From an uncultured bacterium (GTDB taxonomy: Bacteria > Patescibacteriota > Minisyncoccia > Phycocordibacterales > UBA1006): DNA of 15,959 bases. Below are positions 7,831-14,657 of the stretch, piece after piece. The DNA is taken from contig CALDKO010000041.1 of assembly GCA_937898165.1 (NCBI GenBank), forward strand, positions 1 through 15,959. Reading direction: 5' to 3'. The notes beneath the pieces are model-generated. The model was not told the origin of the DNA. It ran no database searches and worked only from the letters and a program-made list of their open reading frames with translations. The translations under genes were made by a program, and so were the position numbers. Every line of letters starts with the position of its first letter. Within the stretch, counting starts at the first letter, position 1.

Positions 7831-8082
7831 ATGGAAAAAATAATTCAAAAAAATGTTGAACAATTGAAAGATAACTACTATAACGACAAGGAATCTGACG
7901 ACACATTAGAATCATTACAGTTACAGGGGTCAAAATTACTTTCTCGCTATACAGAACTTTTTGAACGATGGAAAAATAACAATGATCTTACAGATGATGA
8001 GACTCAGGAAATGACCTCATTAAGTACTGAGTTAGAGTCACTTAAAGAAAAAATGGAATTACTAGAATCTAAACAAAAATAA
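7831..8082 (+). CDS. Small coiled-coil hypothetical protein (83 aa)
   Basis: Not recognised. The protein is acidic and almost wholly helical, with a Leu-heptad C-terminal stretch (SLSTELESLKEKMELLESKQ) and a middle helix (SKLLSRYTELFERWKNNN), so a coiled-coil or helical hairpin is likely. No Cys, membrane segment or signal is seen. It has its own -35/-10 with an apparent leaderless start, and its stop abuts a strong terminator, so it is monocistronic. It lies between the divergent rodA operon and the convergent rRNA unit. Function is unknown. Confidence 0.7.
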   Translation: MEKIIQKNVEQLKDNYYNDKESDDTLESLQLQGSKLLSRYTELFERWKNNNDLTDDETQEMTSLSTELESLKEKMELLESKQK

Positions 8083-8112
8083 AAATACCCTCATACATGA
8101 GGGTATTTTTAT
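8081..8112. terminator. Bidirectional terminator between the 83-residue gene and the rRNA unit
   Basis: AAAAATACCCTCAT (8081-8094) and ATGAGGGTATTTTT (8097-8110) form a perfect 14-bp hairpin with T runs on both strands. It ends the plus-strand small gene and the minus-strand 23S-5S transcript. Confidence 0.9.
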
Positions 8113-8124
8113 ATTCAATACTTT

Positions 8125-8235
8125 GTTCCGGCGACACCTACTCTCCCGGTAAAACCAGTACCATTGGTGGATTAGCGCTTAACGACTCTGTTCGGAATGG
8201 GAAGAGGTGTGACCACTATCCTAAATCACCAGAAC
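8125..8235 (-). rRNA. rrf: 5S ribosomal RNA
   Basis: The minus strand reads as a typical 5S rRNA of about 111 nt: terminal stem GTTCTGGTG with CGCCGGAAC, the conserved CCCATTCCGAACAG block in loop C, and GGGAGAGTAGGT near the 3' end. The flanks extend the terminal stem by more than 15 bp (ATATTCAGTATTTT against AAAGTATTGAATAT with wobbles), which looks like a maturation stem. It lies about 130 nt downstream of 23S with no tRNA between. Confidence 0.93.
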
Positions 8236-8657
8236 AAAATACTGAATATTTTGCGCACATATAAATTAAATGAATGAATGTAAATATAGATAAGTTTCTT
8301 ATTAAAAAATAACTTATTAAAACGTTACTGCGTATTATTCTTAAATAGTGATGTGATATACACATTTCCTAATAGGAATACGGATCATTAGTACTTCTCG
8401 GCTCCATGCATTACTGCACTTCCACCTAAAGCCTATCAACCTAGTCATCTTCTAGGATCCTACGATTTCTGATCTTGAAGTTGGCTTCCCTCTTAGATGC
8501 TTTCAGAGGTTATCCTTTCCCGACATAGCTACCCAGCGATGCACCTGGCGGTACAGCTGGCAGACCAGCGGTCAGTTCATTCCGGTCCTCTCGTACTAGG
8601 AACAAATCTTCTCAAAAATCAACGCCTGCAGTAGATAGGAGACCAACCTGTCTTGCG

Positions 8658-9064
8658 CATATTAGTTTTACATCTGAATTATGTGATGAGACATTTTTCA
8701 GAACCTTTGTTACCAAAGGGATCGGACTGTAGCTTATTCTTTGCTGTCATCCTGGCGGATGCCAGGATCTTAAGATTCTGGAACAAGTCCAGAATGACAA
8801 TACAAAGAACTTCAACGTTCAGTCTCTACGGGTGGTTTTTACAAACCTTCCCTCGGAATTATCCATCATAAAATGATTGGGATTTTTCCGATATCAGTTG
8901 AATATGCAATATATGTCGCCATATAATGCCGCCGCAATGATTGGTACTATCTATTTTTATTATTTATTAAAACGAAAAAACCTGATTGTGTCGTATTTCA
9001 GAACTTGATTCAGACTGTATAGGAGTCATTAAGATTATATAAATACAATAATGACAACTCCTAA
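8658..9064 (-). other. Group I intron in 23S rRNA at E. coli position about 2593
   Basis: Removing this segment rejoins ACCGT to CGCAAGACAGG and restores helix 93 with a GCAA tetraloop and the bulged A2602. The 5' exon ends in U and the insert ends in G, as in group I introns. Core helices are visible: P3 (TTCAAC 8902-8897 with GTTGAA 8816-8811), P4 (TCGGAA 8891-8886 with TTCCGA 8858-8853), P5 (ATCC/GGAT), P6 (GGG/CCC within 8829-8852), R-like GTAGAGACTGAACG (8829-8816), S-like AAGCTACAGTCC (8735-8724), P8 (TTCTTTG/CAAAGAA) and P9 with a GTAA loop (8719-8704). P1 is formed by exon CAGAC with GTCTG at about 9015-9011. No homing endonuclease ORF is present. The insertion site is the same as that of the chloroplast intron associated with I-CreI. 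Exact P1 register is uncertain. Confidence 0.87.
8745..8799. repeat. Compound palindromic element inside intron P8
   Basis: A 55-nt unit bounded by TGTCAT and ATGACA holds two perfect hairpins, CCTGGC-GGAT-GCCAGG and TCTGGA-ACAAG-TCCAGA, joined by the palindrome ATCTTAAGAT. It folds as a closed junction. Each half resembles the GTCATTCTGGACTTGTTCCAGAATC-type dispersed palindromes seen in several bacterial genomes (from memory, not checked). It occupies the tip of P8, a place tolerant to insertion. Only one copy is seen in this window. Confidence 0.7.
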
Positions 9065-9197
9065 ACGGTCTGAACCCAGCTCGCGTATCTTTTTAATTGG
9101 CGAACAGCCAAACCCTTGGGACCTTCTCCAGCCCCAGGATAAGATGAGCCGACATCGAGGTGCCGAACACCGCCGTCGATATGAACTCTCGGGCGAT

Positions 9198-9235
<38 letters not shown>

Positions 9236-9720
9236 TCTTCCCACGCATCTAAAGCGTTAGGTCGGTTCACTATGCTCTGCTTTCGCACCTGCTCGACATG
9301 TACGTCTTGCAGTCAAGCCAGCTTGTGCCATTACACTATCGGCATGGTTTCCATTCACGCCTAGCTGACCTTTATAGGCCCCTCCGTTACAATTTAGGAG
9401 GGATTCGCCCCAAACAAACTACCCACCACACACTGTCTCTGAACGTTTTTTCGTCCAGGTTAGGACATATCAAAATTGAGAGTGGTATTTCACTGACGAG
9501 TATCGTATAGCCAAGACCATACGCATAACCTCTCCCACCTATGCTACGCACAATTCCAATATGCCCAATGTGAAGCTATAGTAAAGCTCCCGGGGTCTTT
9601 TCGTCTAACTGCAGGTAACCGGCATCTTCACCGGTATTGTATTTTCACCGAGCTAATCCTCGAGACAGTTCTCCAGTCGTTACACCATTCGTGCGCGTCG
9701 GAATTTACCCGACAAGGTAA

Positions 9721-9761
<41 letters not shown>

Positions 9762-10496
9762 CAGGGCTTATATCAGCCAGCATACAACATGCAATGCACG
9801 ATCATTTGATCACGCGCTGTATGTTGTATACCACCGATATTTAACCTTCTGGCATTGGTCAGGTGTCACCCCCTATACATCATCTTACGATTTCGCAGGG
9901 AGCTGTGTTTTTGATAAACAGTCGCCAGAGATACTTTCGCTGCGGCCCATGTAGTTAAACATGGGCAAGCCTTATTCCAAAGTTACGGCTGCTTTTTTGC
10001 CGAGTTCCTTGAGGATTACTCACTCGTTCGCCTTGGTCTACTCGACCTGACTACCTGTGTCGGTTTACGGTACGGATTCATTGCAATTGAATGCTAGAAG
10101 ATTTTCTTGGAAGACTATTCTTCCCCCTTCTGGAACCCGAAGGCTCCAGTCGTCGCGCTTTCGAGAGTATGTGATATCCGGATTTTCCTAAATATCCTCT
10201 CTACCAGTACGAGCGTCAAATCCAATAATGCGTGGGGAATTATGTTCTCCGTCCCTCCATCGCTTGCAATAAAGTCATGGAATATTAACCATGTGTCCAT
10301 CGGATGCGGCTATCGCCATCTCCTTAGGCCCGACTAACCCGCTGTCGATTGTCGTTGCAGCGGAAACCTTAGTCTTTCGGCGGACAGGGATTTCACCTGT
10401 CTTGCGGTTACTTGTGCCAACATTCTTACTTGTACACGCTCCACGGTGGCTCACGCCTTCCGCTTCATCGCAGAGTACAATACTCTCCTACCGCTT

Positions 10497-10696
10497 ATGC
10501 ATTTCATGGAAGATCCAAACATAATGTTTGGAATAAATTAATTTAATTGGTTATAAAAGTCGAGAAGGCTGGATTTGAACCCGCGGCCTCCACCTTTGTA
10601 AGGTGACGCTCTAGCCAACTGAGCTACTTCCCGGCTTTTATAATAAACCAATTGAAAAAACTATTTGAAGGAATTTATATCCTCCATGAAATGCAC
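10497..10696 (-). other. Intervening-sequence-like expansion of 23S helix 45
   Basis: ATCTTCCATGAAATGCAT (10514-10497) pairs with TGCATTTCATGGAGGAT (10695-10679), making an extended helix 45 base where E. coli has about 22 nt. Inside are a perfect 7-bp hairpin TCCAAAC-ATAAT-GTTTGGA (10514-10532), then a flanking helix AATTGGTTATAAAAG (10545-10559) paired with the strand at 10635-10653, with a bulge of about 4 nt. At its tip sits the tRNA-like cloverleaf. Helix 45 is a known site of intervening sequences removed by RNase III in Salmonella and Campylobacter. No protein is encoded here. Confidence 0.85.
10560..10633 (-). tRNA. tRNA-like gene embedded in 23S helix 45; anticodon ACA by geometry
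   Basis: All canonical tRNA parts are present in 74 nt. The acceptor stem is CGGGAAG with CTTCTCG (one G-U), followed by U8-A9. The D arm is GCTC-AGTTGGCTA-GAGC with G18G19. The anticodon arm is TCACC-TTACAAA-GGTGG, the variable loop has 5 nt, and the T arm is GCGGG-TTCAAAT-CCAGC with one G-A mismatch at 51-63. The discriminator is A73 and CCA is not encoded. With U33 fixed by the 7-nt loop, the anticodon is ACA (Cys codon UGU), which is unusual; UAC (Val) would need a one-base register shift. After a C-A mismatch, the acceptor stem continues into a helix of 15 or so pairs. It may be a processed tRNA, a decayed copy, or a structural ribosomal domain. Confidence 0.8.
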
Positions 10697-11388
10697 AAAC
10701 CCTCAGCTTCGGTACTACATTTTAGCCCCGATTATTTGCGGCGCGAATTCTCTAGATGAGTGAGCTGTTACGCTTTCTTTAAAGGATGGCTGCTTCTAAG
10801 CCAACCTCCTCATTGTCGGAGAAATTTCACCTCCTTAAGTGCACTTAATGTAGATTTAGGGACCTTAACTTGAGATCCAGGGCTGTTTCCCTTTCGACTC
10901 GTGGAGCTTCGCCCCCACTGTCTGACTGCTATGCTATTTACCATCTGGTATTCGGAGGTTGATAGGTTTGGCGAGCTTTCACCCTGTCCAAACCAGCCAG
11001 TGCTCTACCCCCAGAGGGAACACATAACGCTATACCAAAATATATTTCGGAGAGAACCAGCTATTACCAGGTTCGATTAGCTTTTCACTCCTTACCACAG
11101 GTCATCCAAAGGAATCGTACGACCAACTGGTTCGGGCCTCCCCCCATATTTCTACGGGGTTCACCCTGCCCATGGTAAGCTCACCTGGCTTCGGGTCGTA
11201 TGCGTACGACATTAATTTCGCCCTATTCAGACTCGGTTTCCCTATGGCTCCATGCTTTTATAGCACTTAGCCTGCCGCATGCATACACTCGTTGGCTCAT
11301 TCTTCAATAGGCACGCCGTGACGGTTGTAAACAACCGCTCCGACTCCTTGTAGGCGTATGGTTTCAGATCTATTTCACTCCCCTCACA

Positions 11389-11434
<46 letters not shown>

Positions 11435-11963
11435 TCTTGATGTATTTAGCCTTACCGGTTAGTTCCGGCAGATTCCTCCGAGCTATTCGTGTCTCGAAGT
11501 ACTCAGGAACATTGTAAAAGATCTTCAAATTTCGGTTACGGGGATGTCACCCTCTATGCCACACCTTTCCAGATGTTTCACCTATTCAAAGATTTTGTAA
11601 CTTTTTGTCTTTACGACTTCAATGTCCTACAACCCCCGATTCAGCTCGCTATATTCAATATATTGCTATATTAACTACAGCGAGCTTATTCGGGTTTGGG
11701 CTAGATTCCGTTTCGCTCGCCGCTACTCAGGAAATAACATTTGTTTTCTTTTCCTCTAGGTACTGAGATGTTTCACTTCCCTAGGTTTGCTTCCATCATA
11801 CAATGGATATCCGTCATTTAAATACGGATGGGTTTCCCCATTCAGAGATCTCCGGGTCACAGGTTAATTGCCACCTCACCGAAGCTTATCGCAGGCAGTT
11901 CACGTCTTTCGTCGCCATCAAGAACCAAGGCATTCACTATACGCCCTTAAATTTCCTATTAGG

Positions 11964-12290
11964 AAATCTATATATCACTTCATCATGCTGAAGAATTAAA
12001 AAAGCATGATGGTTTGCCGAATCGTTTAAACAGACGATTCGTCGTATGACACGCTGGTCATACACTTTTTAAGAATGTTAATACACAGTAACTTTTTAAT
12101 ACGAGTTATTTTTTTACTCAATAAAAATACTTACCTATATTTACAAATCCAGCTCTATTGGGATAACAGTGGTTATCACATAAGTGTGACTCCAAAAATA
12201 ATTAATAGGCTGGACATTCATTTGACAATGTACTATGACTGGAACACTAAATTCCGTTCCCGAGGGAGCAATATTTATTTCACAGTCACA
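11964..12290 (-). other. Leader of the 23S-5S transcript with three consecutive hairpins; no 16S or tRNA
   Basis: Between the predicted transcription start and the 23S 5' end there is no coding frame worth calling and no 16S or tRNA sequence. Perfect hairpins occur at 12044-12063 (GTATGAC/GTCATAC), 12018-12041 (CGAATCGT/ACGATTCG) and 11981-12011 (CATCATGCT/AGCATGATG). Further upstream are GATAAC-CACT-GTTATC and GGAAC/GTTCC. The segment next to 23S (GTGATATA) pairs with the sequence just 3' of 23S. Roles in processing or antitermination are inference; no clear boxA was found. Confidence 0.6.
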
Positions 12291-12296
12291 AAGGCG

Positions 12297-12324
12297 AGTA
12301 TAGCTGAATCAGAAATAAAGTCAA
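12297..12324 (-). promoter_or_regulatory. Promoter of the 23S-5S rRNA unit
   Basis: On the minus strand TTGACT (12324-12319) and TATACT (12302-12297) are separated by 16 bp, and CGCC follows the -10. It lies between the terminators of the upstream MscS-like gene and the 23S leader, so 23S-5S appears to be an independent unit. Confidence 0.75.
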
Positions 12325-12409
12325 GCGTTTTCCTGGCTTTTCTGTTGATAACATAACCTTTTATAATTCCCCTGAAAAACTGGAAGTATACATCTGAAAA
12401 ATACACCAA

Positions 12410-12469
12410 AAAACCACCTTTTTATAGATGGTTTTTAATGGTTTCTAAAAGACATTGTGTCTTTTAGTT
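12410..12469 (-). terminator. Tandem hairpins and intrinsic terminator after the MscS-like gene
   Basis: The first hairpin, CTAAAAGAC/GTCTTTTAG (12447-12469), starts 2 nt past the stop codon. The second, AACCATC/GGTGGTT with a TTTTTT tail (12410-12435), has the form of an intrinsic terminator. Together they separate this gene from the rRNA promoter. Confidence 0.75.
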
Positions 12470-12470
12470 A

Positions 12471-13157
12471 TTATTCTCGACTTACCATTTTCCCGATGTC
12501 AGACCAAATGCGTGAAGCATGTTCTTTTCCACCAAGACCAAATGCAAGTCCTCCTGCTAGTGCAAACATTGCAAGGATAGCAATAAAGATTGTTTGGATT
12601 AATCCTGCAGCAATTCCAAGTTGTGAAAGTGCGATCAATAATGCAAAGATCCAGATAGCCCAAGTTGCGATTGATCCAACAAAATTTGCTGAATGAATAC
12701 CTGCAGCTTTTGCTGATCCTGTTACCATACGTCCTGCAGCACGAGCTACAACAGATGCAAGTAATATTACCAATGCTGCGATTAATACGTTAGGTAGGAA
12801 TACCAAAACGATTTGTTGTAGGAATGCATTCAATTCACTGAGACCTAGGATATCAAACACTGCTACTAGGAATACGATGATAAGGAACCATTTTACAAGA
12901 CTTCCAATGATTGAGCCCAGACTAAATTTGTACCCGGCACGATTAAATGTTTCATTGATTCCTGTTTTTGAAAGAGCTGAATCTACTCGTGTAAGATCAA
13001 TTAAATGTTTGATTGATTTTCCTACTAAGTGAGCCAAAACCCATCCAATAACGAAAATGATCAATGCGAACAAAATGGCAGGAAGATAACTGATAATACC
13101 AAACCAAATAGATTGTAGTGATTGTGCGAGAACAAGCCCGCTTGTTTGAAGTAACAT
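12471..13157 (-). CDS. MscS-like conserved TM-helix membrane protein
   Basis: The 228-residue protein has about five membrane helices, including IISYLPAILFALIIFVIGWVL, IIGSLVKWFLIIVFLVAVF and AIWIFALLIALSQLGIA. A Gly/Ala-rich segment, LAGGLAFGLGGKEHASRIW, resembles the pore-lining helix and following loop of MscS channels. The cytoplasmic beta and alpha-beta domains of full MscS are missing. It therefore fits the group of small proteins built from the conserved MscS-associated TM helix repeats. It may form a channel, but gating is not established. It has its own promoter, a roughly 60-nt leader with an ATGCC/GGCAT hairpin, and tandem terminators, so it is monocistronic. Confidence 0.8.
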   Translation of the reverse strand: MLLQTSGLVLAQSLQSIWFGIISYLPAILFALIIFVIGWVLAHLVGKSIKHLIDLTRVDSALSKTGINETFNRAGYKFSLGSIIGSLVKWFLIIVFLVAVFDILGLSELNAFLQQIVLVFLPNVLIAALVILLASVVARAAGRMVTGSAKAAGIHSANFVGSIATWAIWIFALLIALSQLGIAAGLIQTIFIAILAMFALAGGLAFGLGGKEHASRIWSDIGKMVSRE

Positions 13158-13225
13158 AAATTAAAGTGTAATAAAAACAGTTATGATTAATCTGCCATGC
13201 CGGAACCTCGGGCATAGACATCTAT

Positions 13226-13255
13226 AGTATACCAAATTAATAAAAAACAATGCAA
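13226..13255 (-). promoter_or_regulatory. Promoter of the MscS-like gene
   Basis: On the minus strand TTGCAT (13255-13250) and TATACT (13231-13226) are 18 bp apart, with TGG before the -10 as an extended element. The start is predicted near 13219, about 60 nt before the ATG. Confidence 0.6.
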
Positions 13256-13258
13256 GTA

Positions 13259-13900
13259 TTATGAAAGCTGTGGAATTACCAGCTGATTAATAACCTTTTG
13301 GTGTGGGTAATCAAATACATCACGAATCAACTTGTCATACATTTTAATACGGTACATGAATTCTTCAGTACTGAACGTTGCATAACGCAATTCCTTCCCT
13401 ACTTCGGATTCCAGCATTGCCATATTTTTTTGGATTAATCCTGTATCTAATTTATCGCCAACAAAAACCATATCAACTGATCGATGTAAATCTTTCATAA
13501 AGATCCCTGAGATTACCAGTAACTTAATTTTTCCTGCTTTTTTAAATCGAGCCGGTAGATCTGACAGCGTCACTAATTCTGATTCCAACAATAATGATTC
13601 TAACTGCTCAAGTAGTGGAAAGTCAGGATTAACCATATACACGGTCATTTTTTTCTTGGTTGATGTCACTTTTTTCCGAGTCTCCTTAAATACTACTTTT
13701 ACCATTTCTTTTTTTTCGATAAATTCTGATTTTTCAAGTAATGACAATTCTGAACGTAGAATTGTTGGGCTGACTTTTGTTTTCTTTAATAACTCATCCT
13801 TGGTAAATCCGTACGTTGGGTGAAACAAAAATAATCGCATCAATTTTACACGTGCTTGGGATCCAATAATTTTTCCTAACATATCTATGGTAGTGCTCAT
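13259..13900 (-). CDS. Winged-helix DNA-binding protein (putative transcriptional regulator)
   Basis: The N-terminal 60 or so residues look like a winged helix-turn-helix of the ArsR/MarR-like type: SQARVKLMRLFLFHP, then FTKDELLKKTKVSPTILRSE as helix-turn-helix and LLEKSEFIEKKE leading into the wing. A Lys-rich linker follows. The C-terminal half has alternating strands and helices with KLLVISGIF and VDMVFVGDKL, recalling a degenerate nucleotidyltransferase-like fold with a single Asp pair; this is a weak impression. Regulated genes and ligand are unknown. A first ATG at 13909 lies upstream of the predicted transcription start, so the ATG at 13900 is chosen (213 residues), on a nearly leaderless mRNA. 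Confidence 0.75.
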   Translation of the reverse strand: MSTTIDMLGKIIGSQARVKLMRLFLFHPTYGFTKDELLKKTKVSPTILRSELSLLEKSEFIEKKEMVKVVFKETRKKVTSTKKKMTVYMVNPDFPLLEQLESLLLESELVTLSDLPARFKKAGKIKLLVISGIFMKDLHRSVDMVFVGDKLDTGLIQKNMAMLESEVGKELRYATFSTEEFMYRIKMYDKLIRDVFDYPHQKVINQLVIPQLS

Positions 13901-13909
13901 ATGGTGCAT

Positions 13910-13939
13910 AGTATATCATTGTCTCAAATTATTTTGCAA
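13910..13939 (-). promoter_or_regulatory. Promoter of the winged-helix gene
   Basis: On the minus strand TTGCAA (13939-13934) and TATACT (13915-13910) are 18 bp apart. The predicted start near 13903 lies about 3 nt before the ATG at 13900, so translation is probably leaderless and the upstream ATG at 13909 is excluded. Confidence 0.6.
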
Positions 13940-13980
13940 ACAATTCCACTCTTGCTAAAACCCCTTAAAACAGGTGACAT

Positions 13981-14007
13981 AAAAAGCACCCATTTCTGCG
14001 TGCTTTT
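13981..14007 (-). terminator. Intrinsic terminator after the DUF1543 gene
   Basis: On the minus strand AAAAGCAC pairs with GTGCTTTT across a 10-nt loop and is followed by T residues, 14 nt past the stop codon at 14021. Confidence 0.75.
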
Positions 14008-14020
14008 GTAACTATTTAAA

Positions 14021-14572
14021 TTATAGCCTGGATACCATGTAGTAACCCATGATAACCGGTTTTGAATCTGGAACATCTGGGTTTGGGGTCAATTTAATCT
14101 CGTATCCAGGAAAATCAAGCTTAAAGAAATCCTCAACTTCAGCACCGATCAAAAATTTGTCATCCACGTGAGGTGTCGCTCCTTTGATGCCGGCATGTTC
14201 CTGCATAAAAATATCTTTTTTTGCTTTTGTTTTTGCTTCATCCAAAGAATACGCAGGAATTAATAACTGTTTATGAATTTCCTTATCATCACCCTCTGTG
14301 TATCCACCTAGATTAATAAAATACAGATCAAGTTTTTTCTCTGCAAGAACCGTGGTTATTGGCACAATCTCAACAGCATAACCGCCAATTTGTTCTACCG
14401 TAATACAGGTATCAATATGCACCTGATCTCCTGGAAGTCCTATAAAATCTAAAATTGGTTTTTTACAGTCACTCATGTTTCTCCCAACTGTAAAAAACAC
14501 GTCATGCTGTTCAATATTTCTTGGCTTTGGTTTGAAGCCTAAATAAAACTTAAATAATTTTAAATTGTTCAT
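14021..14572 (-). CDS. DUF1543 family protein
   Basis: The 183-residue protein matches the DUF1543 pattern. It opens with KLFKFYLGFKPKPRNIEQHD, followed by VFFTVG and HIDTCITVEQIGGYAVEIV, then LDLYFINLGGYTEGD and the second repeat-like half LIPAYSLDEAKTKAKKDIF. It ends with a short beta region (YEIKLTPNPD). The biochemical function of the family is unknown. There is no signal peptide or membrane segment, so it is probably cytosolic. It lies between two terminators and is transcribed alone. A TTGACA at about 14616-14611 may be its -35, but no good -10 was found at the right spacing. Confidence 0.85.
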   Translation of the reverse strand: MNNLKLFKFYLGFKPKPRNIEQHDVFFTVGRNMSDCKKPILDFIGLPGDQVHIDTCITVEQIGGYAVEIVPITTVLAEKKLDLYFINLGGYTEGDDKEIHKQLLIPAYSLDEAKTKAKKDIFMQEHAGIKGATPHVDDKFLIGAEVEDFFKLDFPGYEIKLTPNPDVPDSKPVIMGYYMVSRL

Positions 14573-14616
14573 ATTATTGTTTTTACCTACCTTAACGATT
14601 TAACAACCTTTGTCAA

Positions 14617-14647
14617 ACAAAAAATCCAACCATTGGTTGAATTTTTT
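14617..14647 (-). terminator. Intrinsic terminator after rplL
   Basis: On the minus strand AATTCAACC and GGTTGGATT form a 9-bp hairpin with an AAT loop, followed by a T run, 10 nt past the rplL stop. Confidence 0.85.
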
Positions 14648-14657
14648 GTTACGTGAA

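Noticed and set aside
8236..8367. A tRNA or small RNA between 23S and 5S
   Set aside because: Only AT-rich spacer with the halves of the 23S and 5S processing stems.
8653..8871. 72-residue plus-strand open frame within the intron, as a possible homing endonuclease
   Set aside because: It is antisense to the intron, crosses core helices P3-P9 and shows no LAGLIDADG, GIY-YIG or HNH motif.
10560..10633. Thr tRNA (TGT) on the plus strand
   Set aside because: The plus strand shows CTTTGTAA, but the T-loop, U8 and G18G19 signatures fit only the minus strand.
12156..12185. Possible DnaA boxes or origin in the rRNA leader (TTATCAC, TTATCCC)
   Set aside because: No exact TTATCCACA cluster; the sequence is simply the hairpin GATAAC-CACT-GTTATC. 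TTATCAACA near 12350 is isolated.
12997..13221. 74-residue minus-strand frame starting in the MscS-like leader
   Set aside because: It overlaps the MscS-like gene out of frame and lacks domain features; possible leader peptide only, unsupported.
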